From Scortum barcoo (lineage: Eukaryota > Chordata > Actinopteri > Centrarchiformes > Terapontidae), in contig CM041550.1 of NCBI GenBank assembly GCA_023238725.1, positions 3,977,044 through 4,041,043 of the forward strand: DNA of 64,000 nt, read 5' to 3'. This document shows, in pieces, positions 24,601 to 35,164 of the stretch. The notes under the pieces were generated by a model. The model made no database searches, had not been told where the DNA came from, and was given only the letters and a program-made list of their open reading frames with translations. The position numbers and the translations under genes are program-made. Within the stretch, counting starts at the first letter, position 1; every line of letters begins with the position of its first letter.

Positions 24601-25249
24601 CCTGCCTCAAGTGGAGGAGTTCAAGTATCTCGGGGTCTTGTTCACGAGTGAGGGAAAGATGGAGCGTGAGATTGACAGGCGGATTGGTGCAGCGTCCGCA
24701 GTTATGCGGTCGGTGTACCGGACCGTCGTGGTGAAGAAGGAGCTGAGTCGAAAGGCTTCGAAGCTCTCGATTTACCGGTCAATCTACGTTCCCACCCTCA
24801 CCTATGGTCATGAACTTTGGGTAATGACCGAAAGGACAAGATCGCGGATACAAGCGGCCGAAATGAGTTTCCTCCGCAGGGTGGCTGGGCGCTCCCTTAG
24901 AGATAGGGTGAGAAGCTCGGTCATTCGGGAGGAGCTCGGAGTAGAGCCGCTGCTCCTTCGCATCGAGAGGAGTCAGCTGAGGTGGCTTGGGCATCTATTT
25001 CGGATGCCCCCTGGACGCCTCCCTAGGGAGGTGTTCCAGGCGTGTCCCACCGGGAGGAGGCCCTCGGGGAAGACCCAGGACACGCTGGAGAGACTATGTC
25101 TCTCGAGCTGGCCTGGGAACGCCTCGGGGATCCCCCCGGAAGAGCTGGAGGAAGTGTCTGGGGTGAGGGAGGTCTGGGCATCTCTGCTCAGACTGCTGCC
25201 TCCGCGACCCGGTCCCGGACCAAGCGGATGAAAATGGATGGATGGATGG
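21617..25249 (+). mobile_element. Rex3/RTE-like LINE (LINE D), full length with 12 bp target duplication
   Basis: It is flanked by the perfect 12 bp direct repeat CACTCACCTACC (21605-21616 and 25250-25261). The 5' start is CCCTCCTTGAACCGCC. The endonuclease region shows GDFNAHVG (near 22683) and TDHHLVVSWLRW (near 23007-23040). The reverse transcriptase shows SNYRGITLLSLPGKVYARVL (near 23925-23985), FVDLEKAFDRVP (near 24133), LRQGCPLSPVLF (near 24310) and [10 protein letters not shown] (near 24424-24453), then the C-terminal part to LRLLPPRPG (24059-25231 is one open frame). The 3' end is a short GGATGGATGG repeat, as known for Rex3. Frameshifts in the endonuclease, near 23560-23660 and near 24040 inactivate it. 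The 5' part is GC-rich compared with the surroundings. Confidence 0.88.
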
Positions 25250-25261
25250 CACTCACCTACC

Positions 25262-26324
25262 TTACTAAAGTTAATACAAAAAGGGTTTTTCTGCTATACG
25301 TGGCCTTACACCATGTACAACTTCAGACACTGTCATGGGGTGAGTGGAGAGGCTTAATGATGGAAAACAGACGACTGTCCCTTTGTAGCCTTCAGAGATG
25401 TGCTATCACAGATATGTTGCATTTTTTTACTTGTGCGCTGAAACCACATACATGCTGCTCTCATTATCACATTTTTCTGCAAAATATATAATCATCAATA
25501 GGCTTTGCCACTCATTATCACATGAATACAAGAACTAGAAGGAAAATGATTCAACTTCCCACCATGCTGACTTGGTTTATGTCAACAAAAATGATCCATC
25601 AAAAGATAGGAGTAATGTGTTGCATGTAATTTACTATATTACTTGTTAGACATATTGCAGTAAATTACTATTTAGAGCTACTAGAAAAGGTTTTTTTTGC
25701 AATATTAAATGACCACACAACAGACAAGTAATTATTTATTGGACTCTGCATTTGAGAGAGTTGATTAAATAAAAATGGAGGGCCATATGTTCATGTACGA
25801 TATCCAAGTTCTATTCAATCTAAAGTATTCAAATAAACGCTTTGATTTCAGATTCAGTAGTACTCAGCAAAAACTTTTGCACACTTTTGTAGATAAAGTA
25901 ATGAAATTAACAGCCTTTCTATTTACTTGGGTGCACTATTTATGAGGCATGACATGATGAGCATTATCATAATGTGGAGACAACAAAGGAAACGTCAAAA
26001 ACTGTCAGTAATCTGTCTACATAACAGTTTATTAAGTTTATCAATTTTATCAGATCTGCACACCTGCCTTGAATCTTCAATATTCATATTGAGTGCATGA
26101 CTGTTTTGATTAATAAATCTACAACCGTCATGTTTGGTCTCTGCAACAACCCTACTTTATTTAAAGGAGTTAAGAGACCTGTTTCATAAAAAAATATCCA
26201 AGATATTAGTACTACATTATATTAAATATATTTTTTATTATTATTATTACTTATTTAAGATTTTATCTAAATGAATAATATACTGAATGGCATCTGATAT
26301 CATCATATCATAGCATCTGATGGA
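25262..26324. other. AT-rich intergenic sequence
   Basis: No coding region, RNA gene or recognised repeat. It separates the plus-strand TAAR group from the minus-strand pair. Confidence 0.5.
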
Positions 26325-26900
26325 CAGTGTGTGGCATATTTCAGGGATCAATCCTTGGACTAATTCTCTTCTCTCTGTATACGCTACCACAAGGTCATAT
26401 TGTTTGTCCCCAGTACCATCTCATTTCACTGCTATGCTGATGATACCCTATCTCTTCATCAATCTCTCCAAATCCAACAACATGGCCACATTACAGAGCT
26501 AGCTGCTGTGAGAGACTGGATGTCACAAAACCTTTTACAATTGAACTCTGACAAAACAGAGGTGCTTATCATCAACCCTGATCTCCTCCATAAATCCACC
26601 CACTGCTTGGCCCTCTTCTCTCGAATATCAAGGGCACTGCTAAGAACTTGGGTTTTACTTTTGGCGATGAGCTAAGCATTGGACAAAAAAAAATAAATAA
26701 ATAAAAATACTAGTCATGCTTTTACCAACTCAAAAATATTTGTGACAGAACTCTGCAGTTAGACCCCTGATGATCAAAAGCTTTTCTTACATCACCACAT
26801 TTTTGTGCCCTGAAGTGATTACCTATTTCTTTTATAATCTGTTTTAAATTCTTATAACTTAGAGGGCTTTACATAGTTAAGTGCAAGAGCACATTAGTGA
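26325..26900 (+). mobile_element. LINE relic (end of reverse transcriptase)
   Basis: Plus-strand text in two frames reads GSILGLILFSLY (near 26345), FHCYADDTLSLHQS (near 26423-26465, the YADD catalytic box), then RDWMSQNLLQLNSDKTEVLI (near 26512-26571). These are the C and D/E motifs of a non-LTR reverse transcriptase. The 3' part, to about 26880, continues the thumb region in decayed form. 5' and 3' ends are not defined. Confidence 0.75.
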
Positions 26901-28012
<1,112 letters not shown>

Positions 28013-29107
28013 CTACAGTATGTTTGCCTCACAGGAGTCACCCTTAAGTATTTTCAGTGTAACTATGATTTTAATAGATTTTCTGAACCAGGGGTAGAAA
28101 AAAGCATAGATCACAGGATTTAGACAAGAATTTAAAAAAAACAGACATATAACAAAGTCAGCAGATGAAGCACTGAGAAAGGTGTCTTGGCCTGTGAGTA
28201 CAACACAGAAATATGGGCAGACACATGACAGAAACACGACAACAACAACCCCGAGAACCCTGGCTGCTTTCATTTCAGATTTCTTAGCAGTTACTTTCCC
28301 TGAACGCTGGAGAGAGAGAACAGCTGTAATATGAGACCTCATGGCACGAGCCTGAGACACAGCCACCACAAATACTCTCATATACAGAAGTACAATGACA
28401 ACGACAGGACCGATAAAGGTTAAAAAAAGATCTGCAAGCCCGGCAACATAATCAATAACAACTACACACTCTCCAGAGCAGGAAACAAACTTGCCTGGAT
28501 GCTGCGGGTTATCCTTGAGCAGCAGACTGTGAAAGAGAGCAGAACACATCCAACAGAGACCAACACAGTTCTTAACTCTACTTTGAGTGACTTTGGTGGA
28601 GTAATGCAGAGGATGACAAATAGCCACATAACGGTCGACTGATATGAGCACCATAGTTCCTATAGAGGCAGAGGTAATAATGTATGATAGGTACTGATAC
28701 AGAACACACACAAGGTCACCAAGGTACCAGCATCCATCTATGAGCATGATTTGAAAGAACATGAGGAGGCCCACGAAAAAATCTGAGACAGCCAGAGAGA
28801 GGAGGAGTATGTTGGTGGGAGTGTGAAGCTGCCTGGGGAGAGACGAGAACAACATACTTAGCAATATTTGCAGCTTATTCCATTTCTTTCTGTACAGGTA
28901 CTTGTTTCACAGTGGTAAAATATTTGACTACTTGAAGTGTGAGATGGAGATGATGACCAGCAGGTTGAGAGTCAAAGTGAGCAGAGAGATGGAGGACAGT
29001 ATAATGTAAGTCAGCATGGACACAAAGTAAGGACGTGTTGTCTTCCTACAGGACGAATTGAGGAGTTGCGGAAAGCATAGTTCTTCTTCTTCAAAGGTTT
29101 TCATCAT
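28013..29107 (-). CDS. Trace amine-associated receptor, class III-type, intact (331 aa)
   Basis: Minus strand, two exons: exon 1 29107-28932 (MMKTFEEEELCFPQLL..., TM1), intron 28931-28833 (GTAGTC...CTCCCCAG, 99 bp, the shortest here), exon 2 28832-28013. The joined frame is open. The start is the first ATG; a second ATG follows directly. Features: N-glycosylation site NSS in the N-terminus, Cys3.25 at residue 101, Ser at 3.32 (residue 108, VLYQYLS), DRY at 125-127, Asp5.42 at 193 (GLADLFL), TM6 VCPYFC, TM7 NSCLNPVIY then FYPWFRKS, C-tail GDSCEANIL. It is nearly identical to the locus at 35.2 kb except in a short stretch of TM2-TM3. Role by family: olfactory amine receptor coupled to Golf/cAMP; no ligand is claimed. 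It is transcribed opposite to the receptors on either side. Confidence 0.95.
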
Positions 29108-29854
29108 CACAAAGAGTCTGTATCAGCTTCCTGCCTGAAGCACATGTCACTGTTTTATTTATTTTCTTCCTCCACATCCACCCTCCCTCTTTCCCTCTGG
29201 AGACTTTTTTCCCAGTAACTGTGACTAAACTTCTTTAATTGTTGCATCTTTCTTCATCAGACTTTTACATTTATAACATCTTCCTGCCCCTTATTCTTCT
29301 TAACTTGGTGTTCCTGATTGATCTTTCGCTGAGCTTAATTTCAATCAGGAAATACTTAAAAGAAAAATGAGTAATTCAAATAATTTACCCTGTGCAATGA
29401 CCAGTGCACAGCGAACGCCAAAGAATGTTGAGCGACTTGAGTTGGATTGGATGTGAGGGGCTCAGTAAAGCTGGAGGCAGGTAAGGTGTCTGTTCATGGT
29501 GTGGATGGAATTAGCCAGAGACTGCATAATAGTTATCAGGCTGTTGTCTGCTTGTCCAGATTTTATGGATCTTTGCTCCTGAGCAGGACACCCTCAACAG
29601 AATATCAGTGCCGGAGTTGGGATCCTCCAACAAAGGCTCAACATAGTTATCAGACATTGGCTTTGCTACCAACACAAGTCACGAAAAAGGCTATTTTGCA
29701 ATGAAACCCAAGAACTTCATGTTGTATGCCTGCATTTAAAATGATGGTGATAAAGTGTTTGCCCTTAAAACATTGTGCATGACCAGGCTCAAAGGTTGGA
29801 GCCTTCCCTTCTTAAACTATGTATGTATTCATGTACATCTGTTGGCTTGTTATA
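29108..29854. other. Upstream region of the 28 kb TAAR and unassigned sequence
   Basis: 29108-29215 resembles 36305-36420, the upstream region of the 35 kb sister gene ('ctccacatccaccctcc'), so it is probably the shared promoter/5' UTR. The rest has no recognised content. A short open frame at 29447-29704 has no family resemblance. Confidence 0.45.
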
Positions 29855-30420
29855 GAGTCTCAACCTGCTGGTCATCATCTCCATCAAGAACAATTTCAAG
29901 TTTTCAAGTTTTCAAGAAGAAAACTATTTAATCAATTTGTGAAAGTGACAGACATTTATAAATGAATGGTTCAGAGAATGGAAAATAGAAATGGTCATAT
30001 CTGGCTATTTGATTATTTATGATTTTACAGACTGCTGTTATATTTCACTTATGGATTAAATATGCTCTGTTCTATACAACAGTCTCATCGTGAAGGGTAA
30101 CTTGAAACAACCAGGCAGGTATAATTCCTCCTGTGGAGAGTGTGTGGTTATCATCAACTACATTGCAGGAGTTGCTGACCTTACTTTGACCTTTATTAGT
30201 CCTGTAACCGTCATCATAGTTCTGTATATGAGAGTATTTGTGGTGGCTGTGTCTCAGGCTCGTGCCATGAGGTCTCAGATAGCAGCTGTCACACTCCAGC
30301 GTTCAGAGAAAGTAACTGCTAAAAAATCTGAATTGAAAGCAGCCAGGACTCTTGGTGTTATTGTAGTTGTGTTTCTGGTGTGTCTCTGCCCATATTATTG
30401 TGTAACTCTTTCAGGCTTTC
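29855..30420 (+). pseudogene. TAAR locus 6, fragment lacking TM2-TM4 and TM7
   Basis: 29855-29886 is the end of an exon 1 ('ctcaacctgctggtcatcat', LNLLVIISI). From about 30060 the text resumes in the middle of exon 2 (YNSLIVKGNLKQPGRY) and runs open through ECL2, TM5 with Asp5.42 (GVADLTL), ICL3 (MRVFVVAVSQARAMRSQ) and TM6 to CPYYCVTLSG at about 30416. TM2-TM4 and the exon 2 start are absent. Immediately after TM6, an unrelated repeat replaces ECL3 and TM7 (GFLFQLHQSEEASWMRG...). It lacks a start and two ends, so it is certainly non-functional. Confidence 0.9.
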
Positions 30421-31193
30421 TTTTTCAACTCCACCAGAGTGAAGAAGCCTCTTGGATGAGAGGTAAAACATCTCCAAGAACTTCAAGCAAGTCCAGTTGA
30501 CTTTCTTCAAACTCTTAAGAACATAGTCATTATGTTCTCAAGAGTTTGGTGCCACTTTGGTGGGTGGATCTTTGTAGGTTATATTACAATTTACAAACTT
30601 ATCAAATTGCAAGGTGCATTTAGAGATGTTTCTGGTGGAGCATGAGTGTTGAGGGAACTTCACATTGCTCCAAACAGGCATAATAATTTGCCTGTTGCCA
30701 TTTTTGTCTCTTCGGTGAAAATTTTTGATTAAATGAATTGAAATCCAATGTCCCATTACCTTGTGACAGCAGTAGTAGCTCTTAATAAAAAAATATGTAA
30801 TCTAGAGGGGACTAGTACTTTGGGTACCACGAGCAAAAGCATGTGGTGCCATTTGCCATTTTGGTGGCACAAAGACTAAAAACGCAGGTGGACCCTGTAT
30901 GGGGTAACTTACAGTGGGCCCCCTCCAGCACTCAGTGGAAATGTAAAAACTTGAGTTTTAAAACATTCAGACTCAGAACTCAAGAATGAGAGATGGAATA
31001 AGTCAAGTGAGAAATGGTGGGAAGCAAGTGATGAAGACTGAGATGAAGATGACTGCAGACAGTCTCTGCTGGGGAGGAGGAGCAGATGTTGGGCAATAGA
31101 TAAGAAAAATAATAATAAGAAAAGAGATAAAGCAGGTGTACAACAGAGAGTTTCACCAGAGCTCAGCAGTTTTCTTGCTTTCTCTGTTTGAAG
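30421..31193. other. Interspersed-repeat fragment and upstream region of locus 7
   Basis: 30421-30520 ('agaagcctcttggatgagag', 'ccaagaacttcaagcaagtc') is a text I recognise as a common fish interspersed repeat, family not determined. 30540-31100 holds nothing recognised. 31130-31190 keeps the TAAR-proximal look ('gagctcagcag' then a C/T-rich run) directly before the exon 1 start. Confidence 0.45.
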
Positions 31194-32289
31194 ATGGAAG
31201 GCTCTGAGCTCTGCTTTCCACAGCTCCTCAACAGTTCCTGCAGGAAGCCTACACCGCCTCAGTCCGATGACATGATCGTTCATGTTCTGCTGTCTTTCAT
31301 CTCTGTGCTCACTGTGGTTCTCAACCTGCTGGTCATCATCTCTATCTCCCACTTCAGGCAGAGATAAACTCTCAGCATATGCTAGAACAGTTTCATTATC
31401 AAAATCTAGAACACTTATATGTCTTCCTTTAAAGTTGAATGTTTTATTAATGATAACTTAGTGTTTGATAAAAACATATCTGAAATATCAGATATGTCAT
31501 TACAATGTTGTGTGTCATGATAAAAATAATCAAAGCATGCACTAAATTCATACCCATAAGAATGTCTTTGTGACAACTGCTGTTAATAACAAATTATTGT
31601 TGATGATAATAAATGAAGTGTCATAAATTATGTTATTCTTCCTCTCCAGGCAGCTCCATAGCCCCACCAACCTCCTCCTCCTCTCCCTGGCTGTCTCAGA
31701 CCTCCTTGTGCTGCTCCTGCTTATGCCAGTTGAAATCCTCTTTACAAATGATTGCTGGTTCCTGGGTGACCTCATGTGTGCTGTGTATTATATTCTAGAT
31801 TTTATAATTACCTCATCTTCAGTTTGAAATATGGTGCTGATGTCAATTGATTGTTATTTGGCAATTTGTGACCCTTTACATTACACAGCCAGAGTCACTC
31901 TGGACCAAACAAAAGTCTGTGCTTTTCTGTGTTGGATCATAGCCTCATGTTAAAAGACTTCCTGAGACATCCTGGTTTACAGAATATCTGCTATGGAGAG
32001 TGTGTAGTTCTCCTTAATTATATCACAGGAGATGTTGACTTTGTCTTTACCTTTTTTGGGCCCATTACTGTGATCATAGTCCTGTATATGAGAGTATTTG
32101 TGGTGGCTGTGTCTCAGGCTCAAGCTATTGCAACTGTCACTCTTCAGCACTCAGTGTGTGTAAGTGCAAAGAAATCTGAGATGAAAGCAGCCAGGACTCT
32201 TGGTGTTGTAATAATTGTGTTTCTAATATATGTCTGTCCATATTTCTCTCCATCCCTAGTTGGCCAGGATATTGCGGACAGTAGTTCAT
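31194..32289 (+). pseudogene. TAAR locus 7, class III-type, dead copy with Asp3.32
   Basis: Exon 1 is 31194-31357 (MEGSELCFPQLLNSSC..., TM1). The boundary text is CACTTCAG|GCAGAG, so the intron would use a GC donor. Exon 2 starts at 31650 after CTCTCCAG and gives HFR-QLHSPTN. TM3 retains Asp3.32 (VYYILDF). A nonsense codon TGA at 31825-31827 replaces a conserved Gly, and DRY has become DCY. A deletion near 31940 in TM4 shifts the frame. TM5 keeps Asp5.42 (GDVDFVF). TM6 ends at about 32270 and the coding text stops at 32297, where LINE-derived sequence replaces TM7. It is the most divergent receptor of the window and may represent an older subfamily. Confidence 0.9.
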
Positions 32290-32450
32290 CCTACTAGCTT
32301 GGAGGGCACGATGGGGTTGAATGCTGAACTGTAGTCAGTGAACAGCATTTCTCATGTATATGTCCCTCTGGTCCAGGTGGGAGAGGGCAGTGTGGAGGGT
32401 GAGGGTGATGGCATCTTCAGTTGACCACTTTGGGCCTGTAGGCAAACTGA
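32290..32450 (-). mobile_element. L2-like LINE RT scrap (minus strand)
   Basis: The plus-strand text 'ggggttgaatgctgaactgtagtcagtgaacagcat...ggtccaggtgggagagggcagtg...gtaggcaaactg' is the antisense of the RT palm region. It parallels 15665-15800 in LINE C ('taaatgctaaactatagtcc', 'gccggtaggcaaactggag'). It abuts the truncated TAAR locus 7 directly. Confidence 0.75.
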
Positions 32451-32484
32451 AAGGAGGCCAGAATGGCTGCTGTATCTGCAGTTG

Positions 32485-32815
32485 CAAAAGGAAAAACCCA
32501 GGTGTGGGTGGAGTTCAGGGACACTATAGAGAAGGACTTTCAGTTGGCTTATATTGGCTGCAAAATTACAACTGACAAGGAGAAAGCAGGGCTTGGATCA
32601 GGCTGTATTCATCAGTGGGGATAATTGCTGACCCTGCTGACTGAAGGTATTGTCAAGTGGTGGAAAGAGCACTGTGAGGGGCTCCTGAAACCTCTGTAGA
32701 GGAAACAGAGTTTGAACACTCAGGGACACTCATATCTCTGGCATAAGACTCTGAAGTAGGCAACAAGCTCCTTAGCAGTAAGTACCAGGTATGGATGAGA
32801 TTAGCCTTTTTTTGG
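32485..32815 (+). mobile_element. Rex3/RTE-like LINE scrap
   Basis: Plus-strand sequence parallels the segment around 23440-23790 of LINE D: 'gtgggtggagttcagggaca...gagaaggacttt' against 'gtctgggaggagttcggtga...gaggaggactat', and 'tcaagtggtggaaagagcac' against 'tcggacggtggaagaaatac'. It is strongly decayed, with no open frame. Confidence 0.65.
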
Positions 32816-32989
32816 TTCATCGATGGGGTGACTTGTCTGACACATCACATTCTTTCACACATCACTTCAGTGTTGTGTGAAAGGAAGAAACTTTCTGTGT
32901 GGTCAGGCTGAGAAAGTGTGAGAACCAGCCTCCTCTGCTGCATTTTCCTCTGACTAATGTCTAGTCAATGAATGAAAATTGCGGATAAA

Positions 32990-33900
32990 TGCAGGAGCAG
33001 GATGGCTGTTCAACAGGACTCTAAGAAATGTAACATCAAAGAGACTTTTCTTGATTGGGTCTCAATTCATCACCAGGACTGGGCAATAAAATTGGATCAA
33101 GGAAGGTGTGTCTACTTCATGGTCAACAACTAATGGTGCTCAGATGTGATTATTTATACAGGCTGTTCTCCTGACCTGGAGCACCCCATAATCAGATGGT
33201 GGCCCAATTATCTGCCAAGGAAGTTATTTCCAGAACATTTTAGTTTGGTTCCTGCCTTCCCACAGTCAGAAACTCATACGAGACAAACCAGTGACTCAAA
33301 CCATTCAGTGGTGGTCCAACCACAACCACATTGATGCGCACACCGACACCACACTGTACTGAGTATTACTGTATGGACATCACTGAATCAGAGGCTCTGG
33401 GTTCACTGGGAAGCTTGTGCAAAACTTAAAGCATGGACCGACACCTACAACACCTATTATCAGTGCTGAGAGACAACGCAGGGACAATGTGTAGTAAATG
33501 CTTTGAGCTATTTGTCAAAACCTTCTTTACTTACTCCCTCCCTGACTCACTGGACACACTTCAGTTTGCCTACATGCCAAACAGGTCAGGTGGTGTCAGG
33601 ATAACAACCTCATACCCTGACTGGCTGCATCACTGCCTGGTATGGCAGTTGTAATGCCCTCAGCTGTAATGCTCTACAGAGAAAACTTCTCAGCAAGTCA
33701 CCAGGACAAAGCTGCCATCCAGAGAGGACCTTTACAGCCAGTGGTGTAGGAAGAAGGCCAACAGGGCCAAAACTTCAGTCACAAGCTTTTGTGCCAGCTG
33801 CTGTCTGGCAAACGGCACTGAAGCATCTAGTCCCACACCACCAGGCTTTGTCACAGCTTCATCTCTCAAGCCATAAGACTTTCTCAGTATGAGCCCATTA
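32990..33900 (+). mobile_element. L2/CR1-like LINE relic, internally deleted
   Basis: 33100-33230 reads as a LINE endonuclease segment (VNN, WCSDVIIYTGCSPDLEHPII, then YLPRK). 33520-33600 reads as RT (LDTLQFAYMPNRSGG). 33600-33900 is the 3' part with the text of a typical LINE C-terminus ('ctgcatcactgcctggtatgg', 'agccataagactttctcag'). The stretch between endonuclease and RT is deleted or scrambled. No functional frame. Confidence 0.7.
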
Positions 33901-35164
33901 CTGTCACTTTATTCAAACCCTATGAACAACAATAATACTATACAAACACTATACTAATGTTACTTTACCTCATCCTGCTATTATTTACTAGATGCTACCT
34001 GATTACACCCTGTTATACATTAAAAGTATTATGTAATAAGTAATTATATATAATTATTATAACAGTGTACATCTGCATAGAGCAAAATATGTGTATATTG
34101 TGTATACTGTATATTTTATATGTATAGAACTATTTATATATATATACTGTATATATTTATTAGTATAATTACTGTCCAATATCCTGTCCATATCCTGTCT
34201 ATAATATGTTCTACTTATAACCCTTCATCATTTGCTACCTGATTGTTGAGGTCTGCTTACTGACTTCAAGAACATCACTTCAATTTCTTTAGAAAACCTG
34301 TTTTTATAAAAAGGCTTGATATCACCTGCCTCTGCTTTTCAATGATCTTAGAGTGTGCATCTATTATTTTTAAAGCACTTTGCAACCCGGTTGAAAAGAT
34401 GTGAAGCATTTTTCTCATTATCATCAGTATTTTTTATCATTTGTGATGGCTGTGACGCAGACCTCAAAAGCACAACACACAGTAGTCAGAGTAGAATAAA
34501 TGTTCTTGTTAGCTTTATTCTGAAACAAAATTCAGACCAAATTAGCCAAAAAAGGCAAGCTTATCAATCCAGAAAACAGAAAAAGCTTCAGGTAGGAATG
34601 ATCAGGATGACAGAAGAAACAAGGCTAGGAAGCTACTTACCATCCTTTTGTAATAATAGTCTTGTTGCATTTAAATCTATCAAAATGTATTCCATATGTG
34701 TAATACCAGTTAGGTATTTATTTAAACTTTTATTGAATGCTTGTCATATATGTAGAAAGTTCTACAGAATTTAAAACCTGACAGTAAAACCTTGGTGATG
34801 GACATTTATAGTCTTTTGTTTCCCCCTCCATCCTATACTTGTTTCTCTTCCATGCTTATGCTTGTGTGAATTATGCATACATATATATGTACATTTAAGA
34901 GGAAGCATGATCTATCACTATCAGATTAGTAGCTATGATAGAACTGCAGAGGCTTGTGGAGACTGAATCATTCATTGACAAAAGGTAAAAAAATATGCTT
35001 GCTCATACATTTAGATTTTGTAATTCAGTTACTCAGCAAAATGAGAAAATAAAAGTGGGAAAAAAATCTGCATAGAAAATGTAATATTTTAGTTGCCTAA
35101 CGACATTGCAAAATATTTTGCCAACCTCAAAATGTCTACAGTGTTCGTTAAGGTGTCAAACTTT
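33901..35164. repeat. AT-rich sequence and duplicated downstream flank of the 35 kb TAAR
   Basis: 33901-34330 is AT-rich with 'tatata' runs and nothing recognised. 34430-35164 is the second copy of the 26990-28012 flank, without the GATA microsatellite. No gene is supported. Confidence 0.55.

Noticed and set aside
29447..29704. 85-codon open frame upstream of the minus-strand TAAR
   Set aside because: No recognisable domain, exon border or homology within the window.
30538..30756. Minus-strand open frame of 72 codons
   Set aside because: No resemblance to any family and no supporting splice or duplication pattern.
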